From an uncultured Clostridia bacterium (GTDB taxonomy: Bacteria; Bacillota; Clostridia; Christensenellales; Borkfalkiaceae), in the NCBI GenBank assembly GCA_945638575.1, contig CALZDP010000007.1, positions 1-51,889 of the forward strand: a stretch of 51,889 nucleotides of DNA. The letters run 5' to 3'. The translations under genes and the position numbers were made by a program. The notes beneath the pieces were generated by a model. It was not told where the DNA came from. It ran no database searches and was given only the letters and a program-made list of their open reading frames with translations. Below, piece by piece: positions 15,752 to 23,508 of this stretch. Numbering within the stretch: the stretch's first letter is position 1; each line of letters starts with the position of its first letter.

Positions 15752-15780
15752 TTGACAAAAACAAACTTTAGGCATACAAT
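15752..15780 (+). promoter_or_regulatory. Promoter of the DUF308 gene
   Basis: TTGACA (15752-15757), a 17-nt spacer and TACAAT (15775-15780). AAAGGAG lies just before the ATG at 15813. Confidence 0.8.
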
Positions 15781-15812
15781 GTTCAATGACAAAAATATAA
15801 AAGGAGTAAATC

Positions 15813-16283
15813 ATGGCTAACAAAAAATTAAATTTGAAACTTGACAACAGCCTTTTAACTGCAATTTTGTACATAGTTATCGGCGTACTTTGCTGCATCT
15901 TCAGAAGCGGTATGCTTGATATTTTGTTCACTATCTGCGGTGTCCTTTTCATTGTTCAAGGCGTTTTAAGTCTTGTTAAAAAGGATTGGGTAAATGCGGC
16001 TATTAACCTTATTATAGGTATCGTTATTATCGTATTTGCTTGGACGTTGATTGACATCATTCTTATTATTTTCGGTGTTTTAATCGCTATTAAGGGTGTT
16101 AAACAACTTCTCGATTCATTAAAGACCAAAGACATGATGGCTATCGTTGCCGCAGTCGTTACGGTTGTTATCGGCGTTTTATTGATAGTTGCAAAATGGG
16201 TTCTTGCCGACTGGATATTCATCATTATCGGTATCATCTTCGCACTAAACGGCGTTATGATGCTTTTCGGTAAAAAGAACTAA
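15813..16283 (+). CDS. DUF308 (HdeD-like) membrane protein
   Basis: 156 residues with six membrane helices arranged as three repeated hairpins, each ending with a pattern like IIFGVLIAIKGVKQLLDSL or IIIGIIFALNGVMMLFGKK. This is the DUF308/HdeD repeat. HdeD is linked to acid resistance in Escherichia coli, but in Firmicutes the role is unknown. It is a single-gene unit with its own promoter and a strong terminator at 16298, and it is unusually well endowed with consensus signals, suggesting high expression. Confidence 0.85.
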   Translation: MANKKLNLKLDNSLLTAILYIVIGVLCCIFRSGMLDILFTICGVLFIVQGVLSLVKKDWVNAAINLIIGIVIIVFAWTLIDIILIIFGVLIAIKGVKQLLDSLKTKDMMAIVAAVVTVVIGVLLIVAKWVLADWIFIIIGIIFALNGVMMLFGKKN

Positions 16284-16297
16284 TCTTTAAATGAAAA

Positions 16298-16329
16298 AAC
16301 GGAAAGGTTTTTACGCCTTTCCTTTTTTT
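16298..16329 (+). terminator. Terminator after DUF308 gene
   Basis: GGAAAGG pairs with CCTTTCC around an 8-nt loop, followed by seven T. Confidence 0.85.
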
Positions 16330-16416
16330 ATGCCCTTTGGACTTTTTGGTAGAATTTTTATATAATCATTTTGTAAAACCGATTTAAAGCAAAGCGCAAA
16401 CGGTAATATAAGGCGT

Positions 16417-16629
16417 TTAGTATTCCTTTCTTCCGCACAAAAGGTCAATGCTGACGTCAAAATAGTCGGCAATACGCCAACATTCCATTATGCTTGGCTC
16501 GTTAAGACCTTGTTCCCAACGGGATAAATTTGCTTGGCTTGTTTGCAATTCATTGGCAAGTTGTCTTTGCGAAAGGTTTGCCGATTTGCGTAATTCCGCA
16601 ATTTTGTTGTTTTTAAAATTTGTTCTCAT
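16417..16629 (-). CDS. Xre-family repressor (single HTH)
   Basis: 70 residues, essentially one helix-turn-helix domain: IAELRKSANLSQRQLANELQTSQANLSRWEQGLNEPSIMECWRIADYFDVSIDLLCG. The DNA-recognition helix is SQANLSRWEQG. It is divergent from the TM2 gene at 16722. Between them lie two ATACA(A/T).. palindromes, one within the spacer of the TM2 promoter, so it probably represses both its neighbour and itself. No toxin partner or phage genes nearby. Confidence 0.9.
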   Translation of the reverse strand: MRTNFKNNKIAELRKSANLSQRQLANELQTSQANLSRWEQGLNEPSIMECWRIADYFDVSIDLLCGRKEY

Positions 16630-16640
16630 GTAAATATTTT

Positions 16641-16654
16641 ATACATAAATGTAT
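16641..16654. promoter_or_regulatory. Probable Xre operator O1
   Basis: ATACATAAATGTAT, an inverted repeat, 12 nt upstream of the Xre start and thus placed to control its transcription. Confidence 0.6.
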
Positions 16655-16662
16655 CAAACTAC

Positions 16663-16691
16663 TTGATATATACAAATTTGTATCATATAAT
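16663..16691 (+). promoter_or_regulatory. TM2-gene promoter with embedded Xre operator O2
   Basis: TTGATA (16663-16668), a 17-nt spacer and TATAAT (16686-16691). The perfect palindrome ATACAAATTTGTAT (16670-16683) fills the spacer and matches O1 closely, so repressor binding would block RNA polymerase. Confidence 0.75.
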
Positions 16692-16721
16692 TTTTGTATA
16701 AAATTATCACGGAGGATAAAT

Positions 16722-16949
16722 ATGAACGAAAACAAACTTGCAAGATTTTTGCTTACTTTCTTTTTGGGATTTATAGGTAGTTTTATCATTAATCATACTT
16801 CGCTTCGTCCCGAAGGATATAAGTCAAGGACTTTGGCGTACTTCTTCCTTTCCATGTTAACAGCCGGCATTTACGGTTTGGTTGCTTCCATTTGCAACTT
16901 AACTTTTGACCCGACCAAAGAAAGAAACATCGGTTACTTTAAAGCGTAA
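16722..16949 (+). CDS. Small TM2-domain-like membrane protein
   Basis: 75 residues: MNENKLARFLLTFFLGFIGSFIINHTSLRPEGYKSRTLAYFFLSMLTAGIYGLVASICNLTFDP. Two membrane helices joined by a short loop, with the TM2-like pattern of a first helix 'FLLTFFLGFIGSFII' and a second ending 'GIYGLVASI'. The ATG at 16722 has GGAGG 8 nt upstream; an upstream in-frame extension would cross the promoter. Transcription is probably controlled by the divergent Xre repressor. Function unknown. Confidence 0.75.
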   Translation: MNENKLARFLLTFFLGFIGSFIINHTSLRPEGYKSRTLAYFFLSMLTAGIYGLVASICNLTFDPTKERNIGYFKA

Positions 16950-16976
16950 CTAAATAAAAACATTCAAGTTAATGTT

Positions 16977-17008
16977 AAAAAGCCGTTTTTTAAGGAAACG
17001 GCTTTTTG
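16977..17008 (+). terminator. Terminator after TM2 gene
   Basis: AAAAGCCGTTT pairs with AAACGGCTTTT around a 6-8-nt loop, with flanking A and T runs. Confidence 0.9.
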
Positions 17009-17021
17009 CATAAAATGAAGC

Positions 17022-17047
17022 GATAACGGGCTTATAGCCCGCTTTTT
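17022..17047 (+). repeat. 26-bp dispersed element behind the TM2 terminator
   Basis: GATAA, CGGGCT, TATA, GCCCGC, TTTTT. A truncated reverse copy (right half GGCGTA, CTT) follows at about 17076-17096. Confidence 0.85.
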
Positions 17048-17175
17048 TTGTTTTTTTGGCTTACGCTTACAAAATTAAGTACGCCTATATAGGTTGCTTT
17101 CGAATAGATTAGTCAAGCAATTTTATAAACCGAAAAAAATAATTTTACTTAGGGCATAGAATTTTGACTTAGGCA

Positions 17176-17204
17176 TTGACAAGAAAATTTTTAAGCGTTA
17201 TACT
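17176..17204 (+). promoter_or_regulatory. Promoter of the apbE-rnf operon
   Basis: TTGACA (17176-17181), a 17-nt spacer and TATACT (17199-17204). The start of transcription should be near 17211, at the first possible start codon of apbE. Confidence 0.75.
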
Positions 17205-17209
17205 ATTAT

Positions 17210-18301
17210 GTGTGTATTTATAGTAAAATAAATAAGCTTATATATAAGAGGCTAAGTATACTTTTAATTTTAGCCTTAGCGCTGCCACTATTTGGCTGTA
17301 ACAAAAGTCAAGACGTTGCGCTTTTGGGTAGTCCCGTTACCTTTTACATAGCAACGGGGGTAACGGAAGGAAGTTTACCTTACGATAGCCTTAAATACGA
17401 CTTAAACGGTCTGACCGATAGGTTCAACGGTATTTTCAGCGTTGAAGATGAAAGCGAAATATCCCTTTATAATACCGAAAACGGAGAAACTGTAAAAATA
17501 AGCGAGGACTTTTATTACGTTTTGTCCGTGTTTAAGGACTTGTATGTAAAAACGCAGGGCGCAGTTAATCCGCAGGTTAAACTGCTTGTGGACCTTTGGG
17601 GATTTTCCAAAAGGTATACGGAAGCAGGGTATTATCCAATTTATCCTTTTGACAGGGAAAGGCTGAATGACGGCGGATTTTGCTTGCCGAATGACAAATA
17701 TATTACGGCATTTAAAAATCTGGCTGACTTTTCTTTGTTAAAAATTTATGAGGACAAAGGTTACTTTGTAAAAAAACCGCAATTATCCGTTACAGTTGAC
17801 GGCGTTACCTATTACAGTCAACTCGATTTGGCGTCTGCGGTAAAGGGGTATTACCTTGATAAAGCGACGGAAGTATTCAAAAAGTACGACGCCAAACAAT
17901 ACTTTTTGTCCGCCGGCGGAAGTAGTATGTACCTATACGGCAAAGTTTGGGATTTACAGATAACAAACCCGTTTTCCGAAAACCGCGAAGGATATTTGTC
18001 GGTTAAGGTTGAAAATGAGTTTGTTTCCACAAGCGGAACTTATGAAAATTGTTACCTTTTGGACGGAGTAAAATATTCCCATATCATAGACGGCAATACC
18101 GGCAAGCCCACGGAAAGCAATATAGTTTCGGCAACGGTAATAGGCGACAGCGGTATTTTGACCGATATACTTTCCACCGCGCTTGTAAATATGGGGACGG
18201 AAAAAGCGGTTGATTTTATGAAGACCTACCCCGATTACGATTACGTTTTGATTAATGCAGATAAAAGTTTGACGGCAAGCGTTGACGTAACCTATCTGTA
18301 A
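17210..18301 (+). CDS. apbE: FAD:protein FMN transferase (ApbE), lipoprotein
   Basis: About 350 residues. It has a basic n-region, hydrophobic core and lipobox LPLFGC, then ApbE landmarks: LGSPVTFYIATG, DLASAVKGYYLDKATEVF, LSAGGSSMYLYGK, HIIDGNTGKP and DSGILTDILSTALVNMG (metal-binding end). ApbE covalently attaches FMN to threonine in RnfG and RnfD, and here it opens the rnf operon. The start is uncertain: the only standard codon before the signal peptide is GTG at 17210, which coincides with the predicted transcription start (leaderless?), while an AAGAGG at 17246 would serve an ATA at 17258. A 26-bp element follows the stop. Confidence 0.88.
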   Translation: MCIYSKINKLIYKRLSILLILALALPLFGCNKSQDVALLGSPVTFYIATGVTEGSLPYDSLKYDLNGLTDRFNGIFSVEDESEISLYNTENGETVKISEDFYYVLSVFKDLYVKTQGAVNPQVKLLVDLWGFSKRYTEAGYYPIYPFDRERLNDGGFCLPNDKYITAFKNLADFSLLKIYEDKGYFVKKPQLSVTVDGVTYYSQLDLASAVKGYYLDKATEVFKKYDAKQYFLSAGGSSMYLYGKVWDLQITNPFSENREGYLSVKVENEFVSTSGTYENCYLLDGVKYSHIIDGNTGKPTESNIVSATVIGDSGILTDILSTALVNMGTEKAVDFMKTYPDYDYVLINADKSLTASVDVTYL

Positions 18302-18309
18302 AAAGCGGT

Positions 18310-18335
18310 AAAAATCGACCTATATGCGGATTTTT
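18310..18335 (+). repeat. 26-bp dispersed element between apbE and the NusG-II gene
   Basis: AAAAA, TCGACC, TATA, TGCGGA, TTTTT, starting 9 nt after the apbE stop and ending 8 nt before the next ATG, inside an operon. Confidence 0.75.
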
Positions 18336-18343
18336 AATTGACA

Positions 18344-18766
18344 ATGTTGACGGAAAATTTAAAAAAAGCACCCTTTAGAAAAGGGGATATAATAGTTTAT
18401 CTTGTTTTGGCGGTAGCCGTTTTAGCCCTTTTTTTGACTGCCGGCGTAAGTAAAAAAAGTTTGGGGTTTACCGCAGAACTAAGCGGTAACAGGGTAATGG
18501 AAGGCGATTTTGAAGATAAAAGCGTTAACTTCGATTCGCGCTACGTCCAAAAAATAGGCGAAGATGTTTACAAAATAACTTCCGAAAAGGGTTATAACGT
18601 AATTTTTATAGACTGGCAAAACAATGATATCAAGGTTACCGAAACCGATTGCGGTACTTCCAAAGAATGTACTTTTATGAGCCTTAAAAGCGGAGACATA
18701 ATTTGCGCACCACATTCTTTGATTATCCGCTCTTTGGAACGAGAACCTATTCCGATAGTGGGTTGA
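18344..18766 (+). CDS. NusG domain II-like protein of the rnf locus
   Basis: 140 residues: one N-terminal membrane helix (about 15-38), then a small beta-rich domain with KITSEKGYNVIFIDWQNNDIKVTETDCGTSKECTFMSLKSGDIICAPHSLIIRS. The Cys pair and the closing 'G..I.C.PH.L.I..' are typical of the NusG domain II-containing proteins found beside rnf and apbE in clostridia. The role is unknown, perhaps assembly or redox sensing at the membrane. ATG 18344 is taken rather than the TTG two codons earlier. No good ribosome site, since the 26-bp element occupies that place. Confidence 0.75.
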   Translation: MLTENLKKAPFRKGDIIVYLVLAVAVLALFLTAGVSKKSLGFTAELSGNRVMEGDFEDKSVNFDSRYVQKIGEDVYKITSEKGYNVIFIDWQNNDIKVTETDCGTSKECTFMSLKSGDIICAPHSLIIRSLEREPIPIVG

Positions 18767-18767
18767 T

Positions 18768-19265
18768 ATGGGTAAACGGTTGGCAAAATTAGGGCTGTTG
18801 TGCGCGCTGTCCTTAATTATGTTTTTGTTGGAAGGTTTGTTTCCCCCCTTATTTATCCCCGGTGCCAAACTCGGGCTGGGTAATATCTTCGTAATGCTTG
18901 CGGTTATCTGTTTTAGTTATCCCGAAGCCCTTATACTTGTTACGGCAAAAAGTTTGTTGGCAGGTATTATGGCAGGCAATCCCTTTTCAATTTTGTTCAG
19001 TTTTACGGCAGGCTTTTTTGCGGTAACGGTTACCTATCTGTGCCTTAAATTTTTGCAAAAATATCTGTCGGTGGTATCGGTAGCGTCCCTATCCGCATGC
19101 GTACATAACATGGTACAATTAGGGGTATTTTCCCTTATTAACGGCACTAAAAACCTGTATTTTTACGCTCCGTATCTTGCGCTTTTGGGGGTTTTGAGCG
19201 GAATAGTTACGGGCTTTACCGTGTATTTACTTATAAAAAGAGATTTTAATTTTTTAAAGGCTTAA
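18768..19265 (+). CDS. Gx transporter / heptaprenyl diphosphate synthase component I family membrane protein
   Basis: 165 residues, five or six membrane helices. The start MGKRLAKLGLLCALSLIMFLLEGLFPPLFIPGAKLGLGNIFVMLAV is characteristic of the Gx (Hpre_diP_synt_I) family, an ECF-S-like fold. Members commonly lie between apbE and rnfC in clostridia, and substrate uptake linked to flavin or quinone-like cofactors has been guessed but not proven. The start codon lies 1 nt after the previous stop. Confidence 0.85.
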   Translation: MGKRLAKLGLLCALSLIMFLLEGLFPPLFIPGAKLGLGNIFVMLAVICFSYPEALILVTAKSLLAGIMAGNPFSILFSFTAGFFAVTVTYLCLKFLQKYLSVVSVASLSACVHNMVQLGVFSLINGTKNLYFYAPYLALLGVLSGIVTGFTVYLLIKRDFNFLKA

Positions 19266-19400
19266 CCTTTTTGATGTTCAGGCGCAAAAAGGATAAGCGG
19301 TAAATTCAGTTTAATTTAAGGTTTTTGCCGTTACGGGTAAAAGCCGTCTAAACCATAAAAATATTTGCAAAGCCCTAAAAGGCTTTCAACGGAGGAAAAA

Positions 19401-20693
19401 GTGATTTCAGAAAAAAGGGCAACTTTCCCCGGGGGGGTACACGTTCCCGATAACAAGTACCTTGCCGAAAAAAAACCGATTGAAATAATGCCTGCGCCCG
19501 AAAAGGTGTACGTATCCCTTTCACAGCACATCGGTAAACCTTCCGAAGCGACGGTAAGCGTCGGCGACAGGGTTAAAAAGGGACAACTTATCGGTAAAGA
19601 AGCAGGCTTTATAAGCGCAAACGTGTATTCCGGCGTTTCCGGTACGGTTACGGAAATTAAAACCATCTCGACGCCGCTTAACACCGCAACTTACGTGGTT
19701 ATTCAAAACGACGGCTTAGAGGAAGAAGAATTTTTACCGCCTATCGATAAAGAGGATTCGCAAGCCATTATGCAAAGGGTACGCGACGCCGGCCTTGTAG
19801 GACTTGGCGGTGCGGGATTTCCGACCTACGTTAAAATGGCGACCGATGAAAAAATAGACGTGGTTTTAATTAACGGCGCCGAATGCGAACCTTACCTTAC
19901 CTGCGACCACCGCATGATGCTTGAACATGGCGACGGTGTCGTAAAGGGGGCAAAGTACATAGCAAAAGCCCTTAACTGTCAAACGGTTATTATCGGTATC
20001 GAAGAAAACAAACCGGACGCAATAGAAAAATTAGGCGCTTATGATGGCGTAAAGGTTGTTCCTTTAAAAAAGAAATATCCGCAAGGAAGCGAAAAGCAAC
20101 TTATTTACGCTTGCACAAAACGCGCGGTACAGCCGGGTAAACTTCCCGCCTCAAAGGGCGTATGCGTTTTCAACGTGCAAACGGCTTTTCAGGTTTACGA
20201 AGCCGTGGAATTCAACAGACCTTTATATCAACGGGTTATGACGGTTACGGGCAAGGGTATAAAAGAACCTAAAAACCTGCTTGTAAGAAACGGCACGCCG
20301 TACGCAGAGATTATCGCTTACTGCGGAGGACTTACCGATAATGCGGCAAAGGTTATCGCCGGCGGACCTATGATGGGTAAAATTTTGACTTCCGTCGACG
20401 GTTACACAAGAAAAACAGATTCCGGACTTTTGGTCGAGGACGTTACCGAAGTTTGCATAACAGAACCTTCGCCCTGCATTAACTGCGGTCGTTGCGCAAA
20501 AGCCTGCCCGATGCACCTTATGCCGATGTATATCGACCTTTATACGCAGACCGGAAACTTTGAAAGGGCGGATAGTTACGGCGCAACCAACTGTTTTGAA
20601 TGTGGAACCTGCGCTTACGTTTGTCCTGCCAAACGTGATTTGGTGGGAAGCGTGCAACTTTGCAAACGCAAACTTAGGGAATTAAGGAGTTAA
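19401..20693 (+). CDS. rnfC: Rnf complex subunit C (electron transport, NAD side)
   Basis: 430 residues. LVGLGGAGFPTYVKM and NGAECEPYLTCDHRMML form the FMN/NADH-binding (NuoF-like) part, and two [4Fe-4S] motifs follow: CINCGRCAKACP and CFECGTCAYVCP. RnfC passes electrons between NAD and the membrane part of the ferredoxin:NAD oxidoreductase. The start is GTG at 19401, with GGAGG seven bases upstream, not the earlier in-frame TTG. A small hairpin (AAAGCC/GGCTTT, 19369-19386) lies directly before that ribosome site and could tune its translation. It is the first of six contiguous rnf genes (C-D-G-E-A-B). Confidence 0.95.
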   Translation: MISEKRATFPGGVHVPDNKYLAEKKPIEIMPAPEKVYVSLSQHIGKPSEATVSVGDRVKKGQLIGKEAGFISANVYSGVSGTVTEIKTISTPLNTATYVVIQNDGLEEEEFLPPIDKEDSQAIMQRVRDAGLVGLGGAGFPTYVKMATDEKIDVVLINGAECEPYLTCDHRMMLEHGDGVVKGAKYIAKALNCQTVIIGIEENKPDAIEKLGAYDGVKVVPLKKKYPQGSEKQLIYACTKRAVQPGKLPASKGVCVFNVQTAFQVYEAVEFNRPLYQRVMTVTGKGIKEPKNLLVRNGTPYAEIIAYCGGLTDNAAKVIAGGPMMGKILTSVDGYTRKTDSGLLVEDVTEVCITEPSPCINCGRCAKACPMHLMPMYIDLYTQTGNFERADSYGATNCFECGTCAYVCPAKRDLVGSVQLCKRKLRELRS

Positions 20694-20697
20694 CTTT

Positions 20698-21675
20698 ATG
20701 CAAAAACTTATAATTTCTAATACTCCGCATATAAAATCCAAAAGCAGTACCAAACGCATAATGATAGACGTGCTTATCGCCTTAGTACCGGCAACCGTAA
20801 TGGGGGTTGTGTATTTCGGGCTTTACGCTCTTTTATTGGTTGCGCTGTCAATACTTTCCTGCATCGCTTCGGAAGTTATCTACCTTCTTATAAGAGGGGA
20901 AAAGTTTAAAGACATTCTCAATAAGTTTGACTTTACTTCTGCGGTAACAGGACTTTTACTCGGACTTAATCTTCCTGCAAACTGCCCGTGGTATATTCCC
21001 CTTTTGGGCGGTGTGTTTGCGGTTATCGTGGTTAAAATGCTGTTTGGCGGAACGGGTAAAAACTTTGTCAATCCGGCTATCGCCGCAAGGGTATTTTTAC
21101 TTATCAGTTTTGCCGAAGCCATGACTACTTGGGCTGTTCCGTCCGTAGGGGCAATTAAAACTTCGACCGTCGCAACGGGTGCGACTGCGCTCGGCTCCGT
21201 TATTAAAGGGGAAAGGGTTATTTCTAATTTAGACCTGTTTTTAGGTACGGGCGTATCTTCCGGCGCGCTTGGCGAAACTTGTAAAATCGCGCTTATCGTC
21301 GGTTACGTTTACCTTCTTATAAGAAAGGTTGTAGACTATAAACCGCTTATTTATATAGGCGTAACCGGTCTTATGACCGTTGTGCTTCAAGGCAGTTTTT
21401 CCGCATTTTTGCCTTCCGTACTTTCTGGCGGACTAATGCTCGGCGCAATATTTATGGCAACCGATTACGTTACCACGCCGAACACCACGGTCGGCAATAT
21501 CGTTTACTTCGTGGCGCTTGGTTTACTTACGGCGCTATTAAGACACCTTAAAGGAACGGAAGTCGTATCCTACTGCATACTTCTTATGAACTTCTTTGTT
21601 CCGCTAATCGACAGATTTATCGTACCCAAACCCTTCGGTTACCAAAAACCGAAAAAGGAGGCGAAAAATGGCTAA
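20698..21675 (+). CDS. rnfD: Rnf complex subunit D (membrane, FMN-binding)
   Basis: 325 residues with about nine membrane helices: KMLFGGTGKNFVNPAIAARVFLL near residue 120 and ATDYVTTPNT near 260 are RnfD/NqrB hallmarks. The threonine in VATGATALGS (about residues 155-164) is the probable covalent FMN site made by ApbE. RnfD and RnfG form the membrane flavin path of the sodium- or proton-pumping complex. It starts 2 nt after rnfC; AAGGAG precedes it. It overlaps rnfG by 8 nt. Confidence 0.95.
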   Translation: MQKLIISNTPHIKSKSSTKRIMIDVLIALVPATVMGVVYFGLYALLLVALSILSCIASEVIYLLIRGEKFKDILNKFDFTSAVTGLLLGLNLPANCPWYIPLLGGVFAVIVVKMLFGGTGKNFVNPAIAARVFLLISFAEAMTTWAVPSVGAIKTSTVATGATALGSVIKGERVISNLDLFLGTGVSSGALGETCKIALIVGYVYLLIRKVVDYKPLIYIGVTGLMTVVLQGSFSAFLPSVLSGGLMLGAIFMATDYVTTPNTTVGNIVYFVALGLLTALLRHLKGTEVVSYCILLMNFFVPLIDRFIVPKPFGYQKPKKEAKNG

Positions 21676-22279
21676 AAAAGAAAGCGCGTTAAGATGCGTT
21701 ACTGTTCTGTCCGTAATTGCCGTTATCTGCGGTGTACTGCTTGCGGTACTTAATCCTCTTTTATATGTTGCGCCTACTGCGGACGATATTTCAAGTCAGT
21801 TTACCTTGGACGTGGAAAAGGGCGAATGGACGCTGTTGGATTTGAATCAGGAATTTGCCGGTAAAACCTCGGATAAATCGGGGGCGGCGGTAAGTTTGTC
21901 CGCAAAAATGACGGCAGGGGATAAAACCTATTACGGGTTACTTATTACCACTAAGGCGTCGGGCAACCTGAGCGAATGTAAGTTCGTAATCTTCTTTAAC
22001 GGCAACGATAACTGTATAATCGACGCAAAAATGAGCGTTGACGGTTCAAGCGGCGGAAAATATTCCTATTCGCAGGCGGCGGACAAAGCGGACGCAGACA
22101 AAAAAGAAATAAGACGCTTTGAAGATTATTACGTAAAAATTCAGTCCGAATCCCAGTTTGACGAAGGCTATACCGTACCTAAAGTCGGGGCAACCCTTAC
22201 GCTTACGGCAGTGGACAACGCATTTAAAAAGGCGGCGTATTATTACTACAACGCAATTATGGAAGGGGGTAACGCCTAA
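21668..22279 (+). CDS. rnfG: Rnf complex subunit G (FMN-binding)
   Basis: 203 residues: one N-terminal membrane helix (about 11-32) and an FMN-binding domain outside the membrane. The FMN motif is near the C-terminus, KVGATLTLTAVDNAFKKAAYYY; family consensus is SGAT.TS.AV, so the first Ser is Val here while the flavinylated Thr is kept. The domain before it is rather divergent. AAAAGGAGG precedes the ATG; the end overlaps rnfE by one base (TAATG). Confidence 0.9.
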   Translation: MAKKESALRCVTVLSVIAVICGVLLAVLNPLLYVAPTADDISSQFTLDVEKGEWTLLDLNQEFAGKTSDKSGAAVSLSAKMTAGDKTYYGLLITTKASGNLSECKFVIFFNGNDNCIIDAKMSVDGSSGGKYSYSQAADKADADKKEIRRFEDYYVKIQSESQFDEGYTVPKVGATLTLTAVDNAFKKAAYYYYNAIMEGGNA

Positions 22280-22920
22280 TGAAAAATAATCCTAAAGATT
22301 TGGCTTTAGACGGGCTTATTCGTCAAAACCCCACCTTTAAATTGGTGTTGGGTACCTGCCCGACTCTTGCGCTTACCACCGCCGCGATAAACGGCGTGGG
22401 CATGGGGCTTGCGGTAACGTTTGTTTTAATGTGTTCCAACATGATAATTTCTTTACTGCGCAACGTTATTCCGTCAAAAGTAAGAATACCTGCCTACATA
22501 CTTATTATCGCAACGTTTGTTACCATTGTAAGGATGTTTTTAAATAAGTTTGCGCCTTCTATCGCAACGGCAATGGGGCCCTATCTTCCGCTTATAGTAG
22601 TTAACTGTATTATTTTGGGACGTGCGGAAGCCTTTGCAAGCAAAAACCCCGTCGTCGATTCCATATTAGACGGTCTGTTTATGGGACTCGGCTTTATGAT
22701 TGCCTTGACCTTAATGGGCGTTTTCAGAGAAGTTTTGGGCGCAGGCACCGTTTTCGGCGTAAAACTTTGGAACTTTAAGATAGAATTCTTTACTCACGCT
22801 TCCGGCGCACTGTTTACTTACGCACTGTTTATTGCGTTATTCGTCTATTTTTACGGATTATATTCCAAAAAATCCAAACGAAAAGCACTTCTTGCGGATA
22901 AAAAGGAGGTAAAGGCATGA
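22279..22920 (+). CDS. rnfE: Rnf complex subunit E (membrane)
   Basis: 213 residues, six membrane helices. NPTFKLVLGTCPTLALTTAAINGVGMG and the mirrored IIVNCIILGRAEAFASKN are diagnostic of RnfE/NqrD. RnfE and RnfA are inverted-topology relatives that hold an iron centre through paired cysteines (here in GTCPTLA and NCIILG). The reading frame ends ATGA into rnfA. Confidence 0.95.
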   Translation: MKNNPKDLALDGLIRQNPTFKLVLGTCPTLALTTAAINGVGMGLAVTFVLMCSNMIISLLRNVIPSKVRIPAYILIIATFVTIVRMFLNKFAPSIATAMGPYLPLIVVNCIILGRAEAFASKNPVVDSILDGLFMGLGFMIALTLMGVFREVLGAGTVFGVKLWNFKIEFFTHASGALFTYALFIALFVYFYGLYSKKSKRKALLADKKEVKA

Positions 22921-23498
22921 ATTATTTGACAATTATCTTTACCGCTATGCTGTCGGCTAACTTCGTTTTAGTAAAATTTTTGGGTATTTGTCCCTTTTTG
23001 GGCGTGTCCAAAAGCACTAAAAGCGCTTTCGGTATGGGCGTGGCGGTAACATTCGTAATGACAATTACATGTCTTATAACTTACCCTATTTACACCTATA
23101 TTTTGGTACCGCTCGGCGTCGAATATCTTGAAATTATAGTTTTCATATTCGTTATTGCCTCGCTTGTACAGATTATAGAAATTATTATCAAAAAAATCTC
23201 TAAGCCCCTTTACAACGCCATGGGCGTGTATCTACCGCTTATTACCACCAACTGCGCCGTTTTGGGCGTGGCGGAAATCTGTATCGCAGGCGATATAGTT
23301 TTTGACCTTTTGGGCGCGGTAACTTACGGGCTTTTCGGCGGACTCGGGTTCACCCTTGCCATGATTTTGATGAGCGGTATGCGTGAAAAGTTAGACACTT
23401 TAAGCCTTCCCAAACCTATAGAGGGCTTTCCTGTTTCCATGTTGCTTGCCTGCTTTATGGCAATGGCTTTCAACGTATTTGTCGGGATTTCTTTTTAG
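22917..23498 (+). CDS. rnfA: Rnf complex subunit A (membrane)
   Basis: 193 residues, six membrane helices, with NFVLVKFLGICPFLGVSKS and TTNCAVLGVAE, the two half-membrane cysteine motifs that mirror those of RnfE. Translationally coupled to rnfE by ATGA overlap, with AAGGAGG upstream. Near the 3' end the codons for PKPIEGF show a chance-level match to the 26-bp element (see rejected items). Confidence 0.95.
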   Translation: MNYLTIIFTAMLSANFVLVKFLGICPFLGVSKSTKSAFGMGVAVTFVMTITCLITYPIYTYILVPLGVEYLEIIVFIFVIASLVQIIEIIIKKISKPLYNAMGVYLPLITTNCAVLGVAEICIAGDIVFDLLGAVTYGLFGGLGFTLAMILMSGMREKLDTLSLPKPIEGFPVSMLLACFMAMAFNVFVGISF

Positions 23499-23508
23499 GG
23501 GGTAAAGT

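Noticed and set aside
16417..16949. A toxin-antitoxin pair (Xre plus small membrane protein)
   Set aside because: The genes are divergent and the membrane protein looks like a TM2-type protein, not a known toxin.
19266..19400. A riboswitch in the rnfC leader
   Set aside because: Only a 6-bp hairpin before the ribosome site is visible; I see no conserved core of a known riboswitch.
23401..23426. Match to the 26-bp element at the end of rnfA (ACCTATAGAGGG)
   Set aside because: Only the TATA and right hexamer fit, and PKP..G.P is a conserved RnfA segment, so this is probably chance.
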